Both the position numbers and the translations under genes were made by a program. A DNA stretch of 64,000 nt from Isoptericola peretonis (GTDB taxonomy: Bacteria > Actinomycetota > Actinomycetes > Actinomycetales > Cellulomonadaceae): the NCBI GenBank assembly GCA_023241745.1, contig JALQCY010000002.1, positions 186,001 to 250,000 on the forward strand, written 5' to 3'. Shown here piece by piece: positions 9,498 to 20,863 of this stretch. Every line of letters begins with the position of its first letter. Position 1 is the first letter of the stretch. The notes under the pieces were generated by a model that had not been told where the DNA came from, made no database searches, and saw only the letters and a list, made by a program, of their open reading frames with translations.

Positions 9498-10874
9498 ATG
9501 GACGGACCGGAGCTGCTGCTGGCCCTGGTGGCGGCGGTCGCGCTCGGCCTGGCGGGGATGCTGTCGGCGGGGGAGGCCGCGGTGCTGCGGACCACCCGCA
9601 CGTCGGTCGCGGACGCGGTCGTCGAGGCGGAGACCTCCGAGGACCTCACGCCCGCGGCGCGGCGCACCCGGCTAGCTCGCCTGCGCGCGGTGCAGGGGCT
9701 CGTCGTCGACCCGCCCGCGTCGGTCGCGGCCTTCGCGCTCGTCCGCGTCTTCGCGGAGACCGTCGCCCTCGCGGCGGCCACGCTGATGATCGCCGACTGG
9801 TTCGACTCGTGGTGGCAGGTGCTGCTCGCCGCCGCCGTCGTGGGCCTCGTGGCGGGCGTCGTCTTCGTCCGGCTGAGCCCCCGCGCGCTGGGCCTGCGCC
9901 GGCCGCTGCCGGTGCTGGTCGCGCTCGCGGGCCCGCTGTCCGCGGTGCACCGCGGGGCCGCGCGGCTCACCGACCGCACGACCGACCGCGGTGCCGGCCG
10001 CGCCACGGAGCGCGACGGCGAGCACGACCCGGGCGAGGACGCGCTGCGCGAGATGGCGGAGCGGGTGCGGGACAACGAGGCGATCGAGGACGCCGAGCGC
10101 GAGCTCATCCGCTCGGTCGTGCAGCTGGGCGGCACCCTCACCCGCGAGGTGATGGTGCCGCGCACGGACATGGTGACCGTCGCCGCGCGCACGCCCCTGC
10201 GCAAGGTCATGCGGCTCTTCCTGCGCTCCGGGTACTCGCGCGTGCCGGTCGTCGGGGACGAGGTCGACGACCTCGTCGGCGTCGCGTACCTCAAGGACGT
10301 CGCCCGCGTGCTCGAGAGCGAGCCCGACGCGGGCGACCGGCCCGTGGTGGAGGTCGCCCGCGAGGCCGTCTTCGTCCCGGAGTCCAAGCCCGCGGACGAG
10401 CTGCTCCGCGAGATGCAGGCCTCCCGGTCCCACATCGCCGTCGTCGTGGACGAGTACGGGGGCATCGCCGGCCTCGTCACGGTCGAGGACGTCATCGAGG
10501 AGCTCGTCGGCGAGCTGACCGACGAGCACGACACGGCGCCCGTCGTCGAGCCGGAGGAGCTGGGCGACGGCACCACGTTCCTCGTCTCGGCGCGGATGCC
10601 CGTCGACGAGCTCGGCGAGCTCTTCGACCTCCGGCTCGACGACGACGACGTCGACACCGCGGGCGGCCTGCTCGCGAAGGCGCTCGGCAAGGTGCCGCTC
10701 ACCGGCGCCACCGCCGACGTCGGGGGCCTGCACCTGGTCGCCGACCGGGTCGAGGGCCGGCGCAAGCAGCTCGCGACGCTGCGGGTGAGCCGCGCGACCC
10801 CCACCTCCCAGGACGACCCAGCAGCGGGCGGCAGCCATGCCGCACCGCCAGACCAGAAGGAAGCGCACGCATGA
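9498..10874 (+). CDS. CNNM/CorC family transporter-like protein with CBS domains
   Basis: A 458-residue protein of the former hemolysin C family. The N-terminal CNNM (DUF21) membrane domain has helices near residues 5-25, 75-95 and 100-118. Two CBS domains follow (TLTREVMVPRTDMVTVAARTP and ASRSHIAVVVDEYGGIAGLVTVEDVIEELVGE), then a CorC_HlyC domain (AGGLLAKALGKVPLTGA). Members move or regulate Mg2+/Co2+. It lies between ybeY and era, the conserved location, and overlaps era by 4 nt. Confidence 0.92.
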   Translation: MDGPELLLALVAAVALGLAGMLSAGEAAVLRTTRTSVADAVVEAETSEDLTPAARRTRLARLRAVQGLVVDPPASVAAFALVRVFAETVALAAATLMIADWFDSWWQVLLAAAVVGLVAGVVFVRLSPRALGLRRPLPVLVALAGPLSAVHRGAARLTDRTTDRGAGRATERDGEHDPGEDALREMAERVRDNEAIEDAERELIRSVVQLGGTLTREVMVPRTDMVTVAARTPLRKVMRLFLRSGYSRVPVVGDEVDDLVGVAYLKDVARVLESEPDAGDRPVVEVAREAVFVPESKPADELLREMQASRSHIAVVVDEYGGIAGLVTVEDVIEELVGELTDEHDTAPVVEPEELGDGTTFLVSARMPVDELGELFDLRLDDDDVDTAGGLLAKALGKVPLTGATADVGGLHLVADRVEGRRKQLATLRVSRATPTSQDDPAAGGSHAAPPDQKEAHA

Positions 10875-11860
10875 CCACCGAGAGCCACCACCCGTCCGTC
10901 GTCGGCCCCCACGACGAGGGCCTCACCCACCGTTCCGGGTTCGCCTGCCTCGTGGGGCGGCCGAACGTCGGCAAGTCGACGCTCACCAACGCGCTGGTGG
11001 GGGAGAAGGTCGCGATCATGTCCGCGCGGCCGCAGACCACCCGGCACACCATCCGGGGGATCGTGCACCGGGACGACGCGCAGCTCGTGCTGGTCGACAC
11101 GCCGGGTCTGCACCGGCCCCGCACCCTGCTCGGAGAACGGCTGAACGCGCTGGTGCAGGACACGCTCGGGGAGGTGGACGTCATCGCCTTCTGCCTTCCC
11201 GCGGACCAGAAGATCGGCCCCGGCGACCGGTACATCGCCGCCCAGCTGGCGCCGCTGATGGAGGGCCGGCGCGCCGTGCCGGTCGTCGCGGTCGTCACCA
11301 AGGCCGACCTCGTCGACCGCGGACGCCTCGCGGAGCACCTCATGGCGGTCGACGAGCTGGCCCGGTCCCTGGACCGCGACTGGTCCGCCATCGTGCCGGT
11401 CTCGGCGCGCGACGGCTACCAGGTGGACGAGCTCGCCGACGTGCTGGTCGCGCACCTGCCCGAGGGGCCGGAGCTCTACCCGGGCGGCGAGCTGACCGAC
11501 GAGCCGGAGCAGGTCATGGTCGCCGAGCTGGTGCGCGAGGCCGCGCTCGAGGGAGTGCGCGACGAGCTGCCCCACTCGCTGGCCGTCGTGGTCGAGGAGA
11601 TCACGGAGCGGGAGGGCACCGGCGACGCGGACAAGGGGCGCCCGCCGCTGCTGGACGTGCGCGTCAACCTGTTCGTCGAGCGCGAGAGCCAGAAGGCGAT
11701 CGTCATCGGCAAGGGGGGCTCGCGCCTGCGCGAGGTCGGCACCACCGCGCGCCAGGGGATCGAGAAGCTGCTCGGCACCCGCGTGTACCTCGACCTGCAC
11801 GTGAAGGTGGCGAAGGACTGGCAGCGCGACCCGAAGCAGCTCCAGCGGCTCGGCTTCTGA
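10871..11860 (+). CDS. era: GTPase Era
   Basis: The 329-residue GTPase has G1 GRPNVGKST, the switch I segment PQTTRHTIRG, G3 DTPG and G4 TKAD. A C-terminal KH domain holds VIGKGGSRLREVGTTARQGI. Era binds the 3' end of 16S rRNA and helps 30S assembly. The start overlaps the previous gene by ATGA, so phoH-ybeY-CNNM-era is one tightly packed unit for ribosome maturation. Confidence 0.97.
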   Translation: MTTESHHPSVVGPHDEGLTHRSGFACLVGRPNVGKSTLTNALVGEKVAIMSARPQTTRHTIRGIVHRDDAQLVLVDTPGLHRPRTLLGERLNALVQDTLGEVDVIAFCLPADQKIGPGDRYIAAQLAPLMEGRRAVPVVAVVTKADLVDRGRLAEHLMAVDELARSLDRDWSAIVPVSARDGYQVDELADVLVAHLPEGPELYPGGELTDEPEQVMVAELVREAALEGVRDELPHSLAVVVEEITEREGTGDADKGRPPLLDVRVNLFVERESQKAIVIGKGGSRLREVGTTARQGIEKLLGTRVYLDLHVKVAKDWQRDPKQLQRLGF

Positions 11861-11882
11861 CGCGCGCGGCGGGGACCGGGCC

Positions 11883-11906
11883 ACCTCGGGGGACGTCCCC
11901 CGAGGT
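11883..11906. terminator. Perfect 24-bp palindrome after era
   Basis: ACCTCGGGGGAC is followed directly by its reverse complement GTCCCCCGAGGT, 23 nt after the era stop. It is most simply the factor-independent terminator of the phoH-era unit, lacking a U-tract. A palindromic operator for the next gene is the alternative. Confidence 0.6.
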
Positions 11907-11958
11907 CACGGGGGACCGCCCGGCCGTCGCGGCCGGTACCGCCGAGTAGCATCGCTGC

Positions 11959-13527
11959 GTGGTGTTCCGGACTATTGCGACGACGGCGGCGATCCTGGTG
12001 GGGCTGGCACTGACCGGGGCGGTCGCCGGACCGCAGTGGGACCCGGTGCCCGTCACCGACCATCTGGTGCCCGCCACGGAGGACACGGCGATCGGCGGCG
12101 TGGCCCCCGACGCCGAGATCGGCGAGGTGGGCGAGTTCGAGGTGCGGGAGACGCCCGTGACCGTCCCGCTCGGCGCCGGGGTCATGGTGGGCGGGCTCCT
12201 GCGCCAGCCGCTGGGCGACGACGGCGGGGTGCTCCCGGACCGGCCCGGCGTCGTCTACGTGCACGGCGCCGGGACCGGGAAGTCCACCCAGGCGTTCACC
12301 GAGTCGGCCACGGCCCTTGCGAGCGCCGGCATCGTGACCCTCGTCCCGGACAAGCGCCTGGACACCTACACCACCCGGGACCGCGACTACCTCGCGATGG
12401 CGGACGACTACCTGCGTTCCGTGGACCTGCTGCGCACCGTCGACGGCGTCGACCCCGCGCAGGTGGGCGTCTACGGCGAGTCGGAGGGCACGTGGATCGT
12501 GCCGGTGATGCAGGCGAAGGACCCGTTGGTCGCGTACACGATCCTGGTCTCCGCGCCCGTGGTGCCGCCGCGCCAGCAGGCCGCGTTCGCCGTGGACAGC
12601 TACCTGCGCAACACCGGCGTGCCCGAGCAGGTGTTCCGGGCCATCCCGCGTGCCGTGGGCATGCAGCTGCCGGGCGGCGGGTTCGAGTACGCCGACTTCG
12701 ACGTGCGGCCCTGGCTCGAGCAGCAGACGGCGCCGGTGCTCGTCGTCTACGGCACCGCCGACCCGTCGATGCCGATCGAGCAGGGGGCCCGCCAGGTCAT
12801 CGCGGACACCGCCGTGGGCGGCGACGAGGCGCCCGTGACGGTGCGCTACTACGCCGGGGCCAACCACGGCATCAACGTCCCCCTCGACGGCGGGATGCAC
12901 CTGCACCCCGACTTCGCGCGCGACGCCGCCACCTGGGTGCAGGGCATGCCCGGCACCGCCGACGCCCCGCCCCGGATCGCCGGCGACACCCCGAACCAGC
13001 TCTACCTCGCCTCCGCCGTCCCGCAGCCGCGCTGGTGGGGCAACGGGGACATCGTCGTGGGAGCGGTGGTCGCGGGCGCCGGGCTGCTCCTCCTGGGCCC
13101 GCTCGTGTGGGGCGTGCACGCGCTGGTGCGGCGTGTCGTGCTGCGGCGCGCCTCCGCCGACGCGCCGCGCCTCGCGCGCGGGCTGCGCTCGTCCCTGCTG
13201 GGCCTGGGCATCGGCTCCGTCGCCACGATGGTCGCTCTCGTGGTCTACCTGCTCGCGGTCGCCCGCCTCGCCCTGGACTACCAGCGCGACGACCTGGTGG
13301 TGCAGGGCGGCTGGATCGCGGTGCGCCTGCTGGGCGTGGCGACGGCGGTGGCCGCGGCGTTCGTGATCCGCCGCGTGGCTGACGCCCGGGCCCAGCGCCG
13401 GGCCGGGGCGGACGTCGCGGTGGCGCGCGGCTGGCCGGCCGTGCTGACCTTCTGGTGCACGCTGGCGGGCTCGCTCGCGCTGCTGTGCACGCTCGCCTAC
13501 TGGGGCGTCTACCAGTTGGGCATCTGA
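11959..13527 (+). CDS. Alpha/beta hydrolase fused to a C-terminal membrane domain
   Basis: A 522-residue protein with a hydrophobic N-terminal segment (signal peptide or anchor), then an alpha/beta hydrolase domain: PGVVYVHGAGTGKST as oxyanion loop, VGVYGESEGTWI with nucleophile Ser, VVYGTADPSMP for the acid and GANHGIN for the His. From about residue 360 there are four predicted membrane helices. The catalytic part probably lies outside the cytoplasm. Substrate is unknown. A TAGCAT -10 box ends 6 nt before the first of two tandem GTG codons, so the mRNA is likely leaderless. Confidence 0.75.
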   Translation: MVFRTIATTAAILVGLALTGAVAGPQWDPVPVTDHLVPATEDTAIGGVAPDAEIGEVGEFEVRETPVTVPLGAGVMVGGLLRQPLGDDGGVLPDRPGVVYVHGAGTGKSTQAFTESATALASAGIVTLVPDKRLDTYTTRDRDYLAMADDYLRSVDLLRTVDGVDPAQVGVYGESEGTWIVPVMQAKDPLVAYTILVSAPVVPPRQQAAFAVDSYLRNTGVPEQVFRAIPRAVGMQLPGGGFEYADFDVRPWLEQQTAPVLVVYGTADPSMPIEQGARQVIADTAVGGDEAPVTVRYYAGANHGINVPLDGGMHLHPDFARDAATWVQGMPGTADAPPRIAGDTPNQLYLASAVPQPRWWGNGDIVVGAVVAGAGLLLLGPLVWGVHALVRRVVLRRASADAPRLARGLRSSLLGLGIGSVATMVALVVYLLAVARLALDYQRDDLVVQGGWIAVRLLGVATAVAAAFVIRRVADARAQRRAGADVAVARGWPAVLTFWCTLAGSLALLCTLAYWGVYQLGI

Positions 13528-13661
13528 GCGCGGCCGAGCCGGACGCGGACCGTGTGACCAACCCACCCGCGCGGGACACGACGCCGAGGCGCCGCGTCGG
13601 GTAGAAACGGTGCGGGGGCATGTTCGCCTCGCACCGGAGCACCAGCCATGGAGACGCACGC

Positions 13662-15281
13662 ATGACCGATCCCGACACTCTCGAGGCCTCCGAGCAGGAG
13701 CGCTCGCCGTTCGGCGGTGTGACGGTCCGCGAGCTCGTGCGCGACGTCGTGGCGGCGTTCGCGCTCCTCGTCGCGCTCCCGCTGCCGTGGGACCACGCTC
13801 ACCGGGGCAGCGACCGGCTCGAGATCGTGCTGGCGACCGTGCTCGCGCTGCTCGCCCTCGCCGCGCCCTACCTGCGGCGCGGCGGCGTGGGCCCCGCCTC
13901 GTGGGACGTCCTGACCTCGCGCCGCAGCGTGGCGCTCGCCTGTGTCCCGTATGCCGTGGTCGCCGTCGTGTATCTCGTGCTCGACGCCTTCGCCCCGGCC
14001 GACGCCGCGGGCGGGGTCGGCGCCGGCCTGGCCGTCGGCCTGGCCGGCGCGGCGCTCGCGGCGGCGCCCCGCTGGCCCCACACGCCCGCCGTCGTGGCCG
14101 GCGTGGTCGCGCTCGGCACGTTCGCCACCCCGGTCGCGTCCCTGGTGCAGGGCGCGCCCTGGGCCACGACCGTCACGGGAACCCTCAACGCCCTCGTCGT
14201 GCTGGGCGTCCTGTGGTTCACGGTGGGCGCGTACCTGCGCCAGGGCGACCTCGCGTCCGGGTACGTGCTGCTCGCCCTCGGCGGCGCCGTCGCCCTGGAG
14301 CTCGTGCTGTTCGCCGGGGGCAACGTGCGTCCGTGGTTCGAGAGCGTGCACGAGCAGCGGCTGGGCCTCCTCCTGCTGCCGGTGGTGGCCGCGGTGACGG
14401 CGCGCCGGATCGTCGACGACGGCGCGGCCACGGCCGCCGAGCCGGACGACGTGCGCGCCGCGCGCTGGGTGGCGGTCGCCGTGCGGGCGCTCGGGCTGGT
14501 CGCGCTCGTGGCCGCCTTCGTCACGCTCGCGGCGCTGGTGGGGGTCGTGGCCGACGGCGTCGACGTCGGTCGCGTCCTCCGCCTCGTCGTCGGGGTCCTC
14601 ATCGTCGGCGTCGCGTTCGCCGCGCGCCGTGCGCTGCTCCGCGACCCCCGCACCGGGCACGTGACCGCGGTGGGCGCCGCGTGCGTCGTCGTGGTGCTCG
14701 GCCTGGTGATCGTCGTCGCCCGCGCCGGCCTCGGCACCCGGTCGAACGTCGAGGAGCTGCTGGTCGCCTTCGGGCTGCCCGCCATCGCCCTGGCGGTGCT
14801 GCTCGTGCCCGCGTCGGTCCGCGAGCTCGTGGCGTCGGCCCCCGAGACGTCGGAGCCCGAGCCGGAGCCCATGACCCCGCAGCAGCCGGAGGAGGACACC
14901 CGTCGCGACGCCCCGGAGGCGGCCTGGACGGTCGCCGCGCCGGCCGCGGGCGCCGGGGCGACGGCCCGCTACCCGTCCGACCAGCCGTCGACGGCTCGCC
15001 CGCTCGACGCCACGCAGCAGATGGCGCCGGTGCGCGAATACCAGGCCCCCGACTCCACGCAGGTGATCCCGCCCGTCCAGGAGGCGCCCGCGCCTGGATG
15101 GACCGCCGCGCAGGCGATGGACCCCGGGACCCCGCTGGCCGACCTCGCCCGCATCGCCGCCGAGGCCCCGCACCTGCGCTCGTACGTGGCCGCGAACCCG
15201 TCCACCTACCCGGCGCTCCTCGACTGGCTCGGCGCCCTCGGGGACCCGGCCGTCGACGCTGCGCTGCGCTCTCGGCGATAG
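13662..15281 (+). CDS. Multi-pass membrane protein with a C-terminal leucine-rich-repeat-variant tail
   Basis: A 539-residue protein starting MTDPDTLEASEQE. About ten hydrophobic helices span roughly residues 25-380, then a Pro/Glu-rich linker. The last 60 residues (DPGTPLADLARIAAEAPHLR, then YVAANPSTYPALLDWLGALG) resemble the variant leucine-rich repeat units of actinobacterial proteins. No catalytic motif is visible and function is unknown. I chose ATG 13662 over an upstream in-frame ATG at 13620 because the extra residues look non-coding. Confidence 0.65.
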   Translation: MTDPDTLEASEQERSPFGGVTVRELVRDVVAAFALLVALPLPWDHAHRGSDRLEIVLATVLALLALAAPYLRRGGVGPASWDVLTSRRSVALACVPYAVVAVVYLVLDAFAPADAAGGVGAGLAVGLAGAALAAAPRWPHTPAVVAGVVALGTFATPVASLVQGAPWATTVTGTLNALVVLGVLWFTVGAYLRQGDLASGYVLLALGGAVALELVLFAGGNVRPWFESVHEQRLGLLLLPVVAAVTARRIVDDGAATAAEPDDVRAARWVAVAVRALGLVALVAAFVTLAALVGVVADGVDVGRVLRLVVGVLIVGVAFAARRALLRDPRTGHVTAVGAACVVVVLGLVIVVARAGLGTRSNVEELLVAFGLPAIALAVLLVPASVRELVASAPETSEPEPEPMTPQQPEEDTRRDAPEAAWTVAAPAAGAGATARYPSDQPSTARPLDATQQMAPVREYQAPDSTQVIPPVQEAPAPGWTAAQAMDPGTPLADLARIAAEAPHLRSYVAANPSTYPALLDWLGALGDPAVDAALRSRR

Positions 15282-15364
15282 GTCCGTACGCTGCGGCGAG
15301 GCGGGCGTCCGGCCGGATCCTGGACGCCTCAGGCGAAGCCCTGACGAAGGTGTACGGTGGCAGC

Positions 15365-15415
15365 GTGCAGCGCACGGTGGTCCTTCTCCTTCGGTGCCGC
15401 GGCGGGGCCTCCTAG
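15365..15415 (+). CDS. leuA leader peptide (16 aa, three consecutive Leu codons)
   Basis: The frame reads V-Q-R-T-V-V-L-L-L-R-C-R-G-G-A-S-stop. The three leucines are CTT CTC CTT; CTT is rare in this GC-rich DNA, where Leu is nearly always CTC or CTG. A TACGGT -10 box (15353-15358) ends 6 nt before the GTG, making the peptide leaderless, and leuA starts 106 nt after its stop. Together this fits transcription attenuation: ribosome stalling at Leu codons when Leu-tRNA is short would change folding of the following RNA. The mechanism is inferred from position and composition. Confidence 0.75.
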   Translation: MQRTVVLLLRCRGGAS

Positions 15416-15450
15416 GCCGGATTCCCGTCGCGGAGGTTGTGGCGCGCCGG

Positions 15451-17303
<1,853 letters not shown>

Positions 17304-17324
17304 GCCACCACCGACCGGGGCAGC

Positions 17325-17365
17325 CGGCCGAGCCCGTCGAGAGTGGGACGCGACGGGCTCGGCCG
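17325..17365. terminator. Bidirectional terminator between leuA and the peptidase gene
   Basis: A perfect 15-bp stem (CGGCCGAGCCCGTCG and its complement) closes on an 11-nt loop between the converging leuA and prepilin-peptidase genes. It can serve both strands. Confidence 0.85.
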
Positions 17366-17392
17366 GAGCGCCGCGCGGCAGGGGTCGGGCGG

Positions 17393-17989
17393 TCAGGCCA
17401 CCAGGCGCGCACCGGTGAGGGCGAGCGCCGCTCCCACGAGCATGTACGGGCCGAACGCGATCGCCGTGGTGCGGGTCGCCCGGCGCGTCGCGAGCAGGAC
17501 GATCGCGACGACACCGCCGACGAGGAACGGCAGGAACGCCGTCGCCCCCAGGGCGGGCCAGCCGAACCAGGCGGAGACCAGGCCGAGCAGGACGGCGAGC
17601 TTGACGTCGCCCAGGCCCAGCCCGGCCCGGTTGATCAGGTGGAGCGCCAGGTAGCCGCCGGCCAGGGCCAGGGCACCGAGCAGGGCCCTCAGCGCGGCGT
17701 CCCACGTCCCCCCGGCGAGGGCGGCGACCAGGAGCAGCGCGGCGACCGCCACCGTCGTCGGAACGGTGATCGCGTCGGGGAGCCGGTGCGAGCGGGCGTC
17801 GACGGCGAACAACGCCACGCCCGCGACGGCCGCCACCACGACCGCGGGCGTCGCCCAGCCGGGGCCGCTCGCCCAGACGGCCCAGAGCGCGGCGACGGGG
17901 GAGGCCCAGGCGACCGCCCGGCGGTGAGGCGCGACCTCGTCGAGGGCACGCCGGAGAATGGGCGGGGCGGGCGACGGGGTGATCGGCAC
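17393..17989 (-). CDS. Prepilin peptidase-like protein (A24 family)
   Basis: A 198-residue membrane protein with about six helices and the two aspartates of type IV prepilin peptidases: [17 protein letters not shown] near residue 63 and [14 protein letters not shown] near residue 129 (GxGD). It lacks the N-terminal methylase domain of long PilD enzymes, as in the short actinobacterial forms that process Flp/Tad or type II pseudopilins. No pilus genes lie nearby. The GTG start lies 7 nt after a TAGCAT -10 box, so it is likely leaderless. Confidence 0.85.
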   Translation of the reverse strand: MPITPSPAPPILRRALDEVAPHRRAVAWASPVAALWAVWASGPGWATPAVVVAAVAGVALFAVDARSHRLPDAITVPTTVAVAALLLVAALAGGTWDAALRALLGALALAGGYLALHLINRAGLGLGDVKLAVLLGLVSAWFGWPALGATAFLPFLVGGVVAIVLLATRRATRTTAIAFGPYMLVGAALALTGARLVA

Positions 17990-18116
17990 GGTCGGGATGC
18001 TACGGGCGATCACCGGCTGCGGCCGGTGCGTCCACAGCCGGCGCCGCCGTGCGGGGCCGGCCGGACGGGACCGGTCGACCGCAGGGAGTGTCCCCGGCAC
18101 CTGGGACAATGGTCGG

Positions 18117-18848
18117 GTGCCCCTGTACCGAGACGACGCGATCGTGCTGCGCACCCACAAGCTGGGCGAGGCCGACCGGATCGTCACGTTCCTCACCCGT
18201 GAGCACGGGAAGGTGCGCGGGGTGGGGCGGGGCGTGCGGCGCACGTCGTCGCGGTTCGGGGCACGCCTGGAGCCGTTCATGGTGGTGGACGTGCAGCTGC
18301 ACACGGGCCGCAACCTCGACACGGTGACGCAGGTCGAGACGGTGGGCGCCTACGCGCGGGCCATCTGCGAGGACTACGCGCTGTACACCTCCGGGGCGGC
18401 GATGCTCGAGGCAGCGGACCGGCTGGTCGCCGCGGAGCACGAGCCGGCGGTGCAGCAGTACTGGCTGCTCGCCGGGGCGCTGCGGGCGCTGTCGGAACGC
18501 CGGCACGCGCCGAGCCTGGTGCTCGACTCCTACCTGCTGCGCGGGCTGGCCGTCGCCGGCTGGGCGCCGTCGTTCACCGACTGCGCCCGGTGCGGCGAGC
18601 CCGGGCCGCACCACGCGTTCTCCGTGGGGCAGGGCGGGGCGGTGTGCTCCCGCTGCCGACCGCCGGGCTCCACGGCCCCCGCGCCGGAGACGTTCGCCCT
18701 GCTCGGCGCCCTGCTGGGGGGCGACTGGGAGACCGCGGACGCCTCCGACCCGCGCCATCGCACCGAGGCCTCGGGCCTCGTCGCCGCGTACTCCCAGTAC
18801 TACCTGGAGCGCACGCTGCGTTCCCTGCGCATGATCGAGCGCACATGA
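18117..18848 (+). CDS. recO: DNA repair protein RecO
   Basis: A 243-residue protein starting [22 protein letters not shown], the RecO OB-fold, with [15 protein letters not shown] basic residues after it and a Cys4 zinc finger CARCG...CSRC near residues 157-180. RecO loads RecA with RecR in the RecF pathway of gap repair. The GTG follows GACAAT by 6 nt, a leaderless arrangement. uppS follows after 16 nt. Confidence 0.96.
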   Translation: MPLYRDDAIVLRTHKLGEADRIVTFLTREHGKVRGVGRGVRRTSSRFGARLEPFMVVDVQLHTGRNLDTVTQVETVGAYARAICEDYALYTSGAAMLEAADRLVAAEHEPAVQQYWLLAGALRALSERRHAPSLVLDSYLLRGLAVAGWAPSFTDCARCGEPGPHHAFSVGQGGAVCSRCRPPGSTAPAPETFALLGALLGGDWETADASDPRHRTEASGLVAAYSQYYLERTLRSLRMIERT

Positions 18849-18864
18849 CCGAGAGAGAGGCCTG

Positions 18865-19671
18865 ATGCCCCGCACCGCCGACCCGCGGTACGCCGAGCCG
18901 TACCCGCACCCGTCCGGCGCGACACCGCCGTCGATCCCGGCGCAGTTCGTGCCGAACCACGTGGCGATCGTCATGGACGGGAACGGCCGGTGGGCCAACG
19001 CCCGCGGCCTGCCGCGCGTGGAGGGCCACAAGCAGGGGGAGAAGTCCCTGCTCGACGTGGTGGCGGGCGCCGTGCAGATCGGCGTCAAGCACGTGTCGGC
19101 GTACGCGTTCAGCACGGAGAACTGGAAGCGGTCGCCCGACGAGGTCAAGTTCCTCATGAACTTCAACCGGGACGTCATCCGCCGCCGCCGCGACGAGATG
19201 TCCTCGTGGGGGGTGCGGATCCGCTGGGCGGGGCGGCGCCCGCGACTGTGGGGCTCGGTGATCAAGGAGCTCCAGGTCGCGGAGGAGATGACCCGCGAGA
19301 ACGACCGCTGCACCCTGACGATGTGCGTCAACTACGGCGGCCGTGCGGAGATCGCCGACGCTGCCGCCGCGATCGCCCGCGACGCCGCGGCCGGGAAGCT
19401 CAACCCCGCCCGCGTCTCGGAGAAGACCGTGCAGCGCTACCTCGACGAGCCGGACCTGCCCGACGTGGACCTGTTCCTGCGCTCCAGCGGCGAGCAGCGC
19501 ACGTCCAACTTCATGATCTGGCAGGCCGCGTACGCGGAGATGGTCTTCCTGCCGGAGCCGTGGCCGGACGTCGACCGGCGCCACCTGTGGCGCGCGGTCG
19601 AGGAGTTCGCGCGCCGCGACCGGCGCTACGGCGGCGCGGTGGACGCCGTCGACGACGAGGGCGCGGTCTGA
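18865..19671 (+). CDS. uppS: Isoprenyl transferase (polyprenyl diphosphate synthase, UppS family)
   Basis: The 268-residue cis-prenyltransferase has the catalytic [19 protein letters not shown] loop, [25 protein letters not shown] and the C-terminal [19 protein letters not shown]. It extends farnesyl diphosphate with isopentenyl diphosphate to make the lipid carrier for cell-wall synthesis. It follows recO closely and is probably in the same transcript; a strong hairpin ends the unit. Confidence 0.97.
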   Translation: MPRTADPRYAEPYPHPSGATPPSIPAQFVPNHVAIVMDGNGRWANARGLPRVEGHKQGEKSLLDVVAGAVQIGVKHVSAYAFSTENWKRSPDEVKFLMNFNRDVIRRRRDEMSSWGVRIRWAGRRPRLWGSVIKELQVAEEMTRENDRCTLTMCVNYGGRAEIADAAAAIARDAAAGKLNPARVSEKTVQRYLDEPDLPDVDLFLRSSGEQRTSNFMIWQAAYAEMVFLPEPWPDVDRRHLWRAVEEFARRDRRYGGAVDAVDDEGAV

Positions 19672-19690
19672 CCTGAGCCGGAGACGGACC

Positions 19691-19721
19691 GAGCCCGCCG
19701 AGAACTGGTCTCGGCGGGCTC
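19691..19721. terminator. Terminator between uppS and the siderophore-binding gene
   Basis: A perfect 13-bp stem, GAGCCCGCCGAGA and complement, closes on ACTGG between converging genes. It serves uppS and, on the other strand, the iron-transport operon. Confidence 0.85.
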
Positions 19722-19740
19722 GACCGGCGGTCGACGGGCG

Positions 19741-20796
19741 TCAGTCCGCGAGGACCTCGGCCATGGAGTCCACGAGGGCGGGGAAGCCGTCCTCCCAGTA
19801 CACGGACAACGCGGTGGGCGGCGAGACGGACGACGTCTCGACCGTGCCGACGACCTGCGCGACCTTGCCCTCCTTGACCGCGGGGATCGCTTGCAGCTCG
19901 CTCTTGGTGAGGAAGGCCTCGGCGTCCTCGGGCGTGTACGCGTAGTCGACGATGAAGTCGGCCTCGAGCTTGTCGAGCTCCTCGTACGACAGGTCGTAGA
20001 AGAACCCGCCGTTCGAGGTGTCGAGCTCGGCGACCGACGGCGCGACCTCCACCCCGAGGCCCTCGAGGAAGCCGGCGCGCGGGTCGAGGGCCGGGTACAC
20101 GTACACCTTGCCCTCGGACGGCGAGTCGACGACCGCGGCGAACGTCTTGCCCGCGAACTCGGGGTGCTCGGCGGCCTCCGCGGTGACGAACTCGTCGATG
20201 TCGGAGAGCACCTCGTCGCCGGCGGCGGAGCGGCCGAGCGCCTGGGCGGTGATCCGGATCGTCTCGTCCCAGGGGGTGGTCCAGGCGGCGTCGGGGTAGG
20301 CGACGACGGGCGCGATGTCGCTGAGCACGTCGTACTGCTCCTCCGTCAGCCCGGAGTAGGGGGCCACGATGAGGTCGGGCTCTGCCTCGACGAACTCCTC
20401 GTAGGGCACGGAGGCGCCCTGCTCGGGGTCGTTGAGGACGGTCGGCTTCGCGACGCCGGCCTCGTCGTACGCGTCCTCGACCCAGGGCAGCAGCGCGTCC
20501 TCGCCGACGGTCCAGACCTGCTCGCCCACCGCGACCGGGTACACCCCGACGGAGATCGCGGCCTCGGTGGAGCCCCAGCCCCAGGTGGCGACCCGCTCGG
20601 GGGCTTCCTCGACGACGGTCTCGCCGAAGGCGTGCTCGACCGTGAGGGGGAACGTGTCGGTGGCGCCGGACGCCGCGCTGCCCGAGGCGGCGGGGTCACC
20701 GTCGTCCGGGGAGTCGCCGGAGGCACAGCCGGTGAGGGTCAGGGCGGCCGTCGCCGCGAAGGCGGCAGCGGCGGCGAGAGGACGGCGAAGACGCAC
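19741..20796 (-). CDS. Iron-siderophore ABC transporter substrate-binding lipoprotein
   Basis: A 351-residue class III binding protein. A signal peptide ends in the lipobox LTLTGCAS, then a Ser/Gly/Asp linker. The periplasmic-binding fold follows: FPLTVEHAFGETVVEEAPERVAT is the usual FecB-type opening, and EAEPDLIVAPYSGLT its middle motif. It should capture a ferric siderophore for the two permeases upstream. GAGGAG lies 5 nt before the chosen GTG. An iron box sits in the short gap upstream, so this last gene can be expressed on its own under iron control. Confidence 0.92.
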   Translation of the reverse strand: MRLRRPLAAAAAFAATAALTLTGCASGDSPDDGDPAASGSAASGATDTFPLTVEHAFGETVVEEAPERVATWGWGSTEAAISVGVYPVAVGEQVWTVGEDALLPWVEDAYDEAGVAKPTVLNDPEQGASVPYEEFVEAEPDLIVAPYSGLTEEQYDVLSDIAPVVAYPDAAWTTPWDETIRITAQALGRSAAGDEVLSDIDEFVTAEAAEHPEFAGKTFAAVVDSPSEGKVYVYPALDPRAGFLEGLGVEVAPSVAELDTSNGGFFYDLSYEELDKLEADFIVDYAYTPEDAEAFLTKSELQAIPAVKEGKVAQVVGTVETSSVSPPTALSVYWEDGFPALVDSMAEVLAD

Positions 20797-20837
20797 GAGT
20801 TCTCCTCGGGGTGCTCGCGCCCGGGGGCGCGAGAGGA

Positions 20838-20863
20838 ACAATAGGTGAGGCGAGCCTAACCTA
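20838..20863 (-). promoter_or_regulatory. DtxR/IdeR-type iron box and promoter of the binding protein
   Basis: On the minus strand TAGGTTAGGCTCGCCTCAC matches the actinobacterial iron-box consensus TTAGGTTAGGCTAACCTAA closely in its left half. It overlaps the stop codon of the upstream ATPase gene and runs into TATTGT (20838-20843), a plausible -10. DtxR/IdeR with Fe2+ would repress transcription here. Confidence 0.8.
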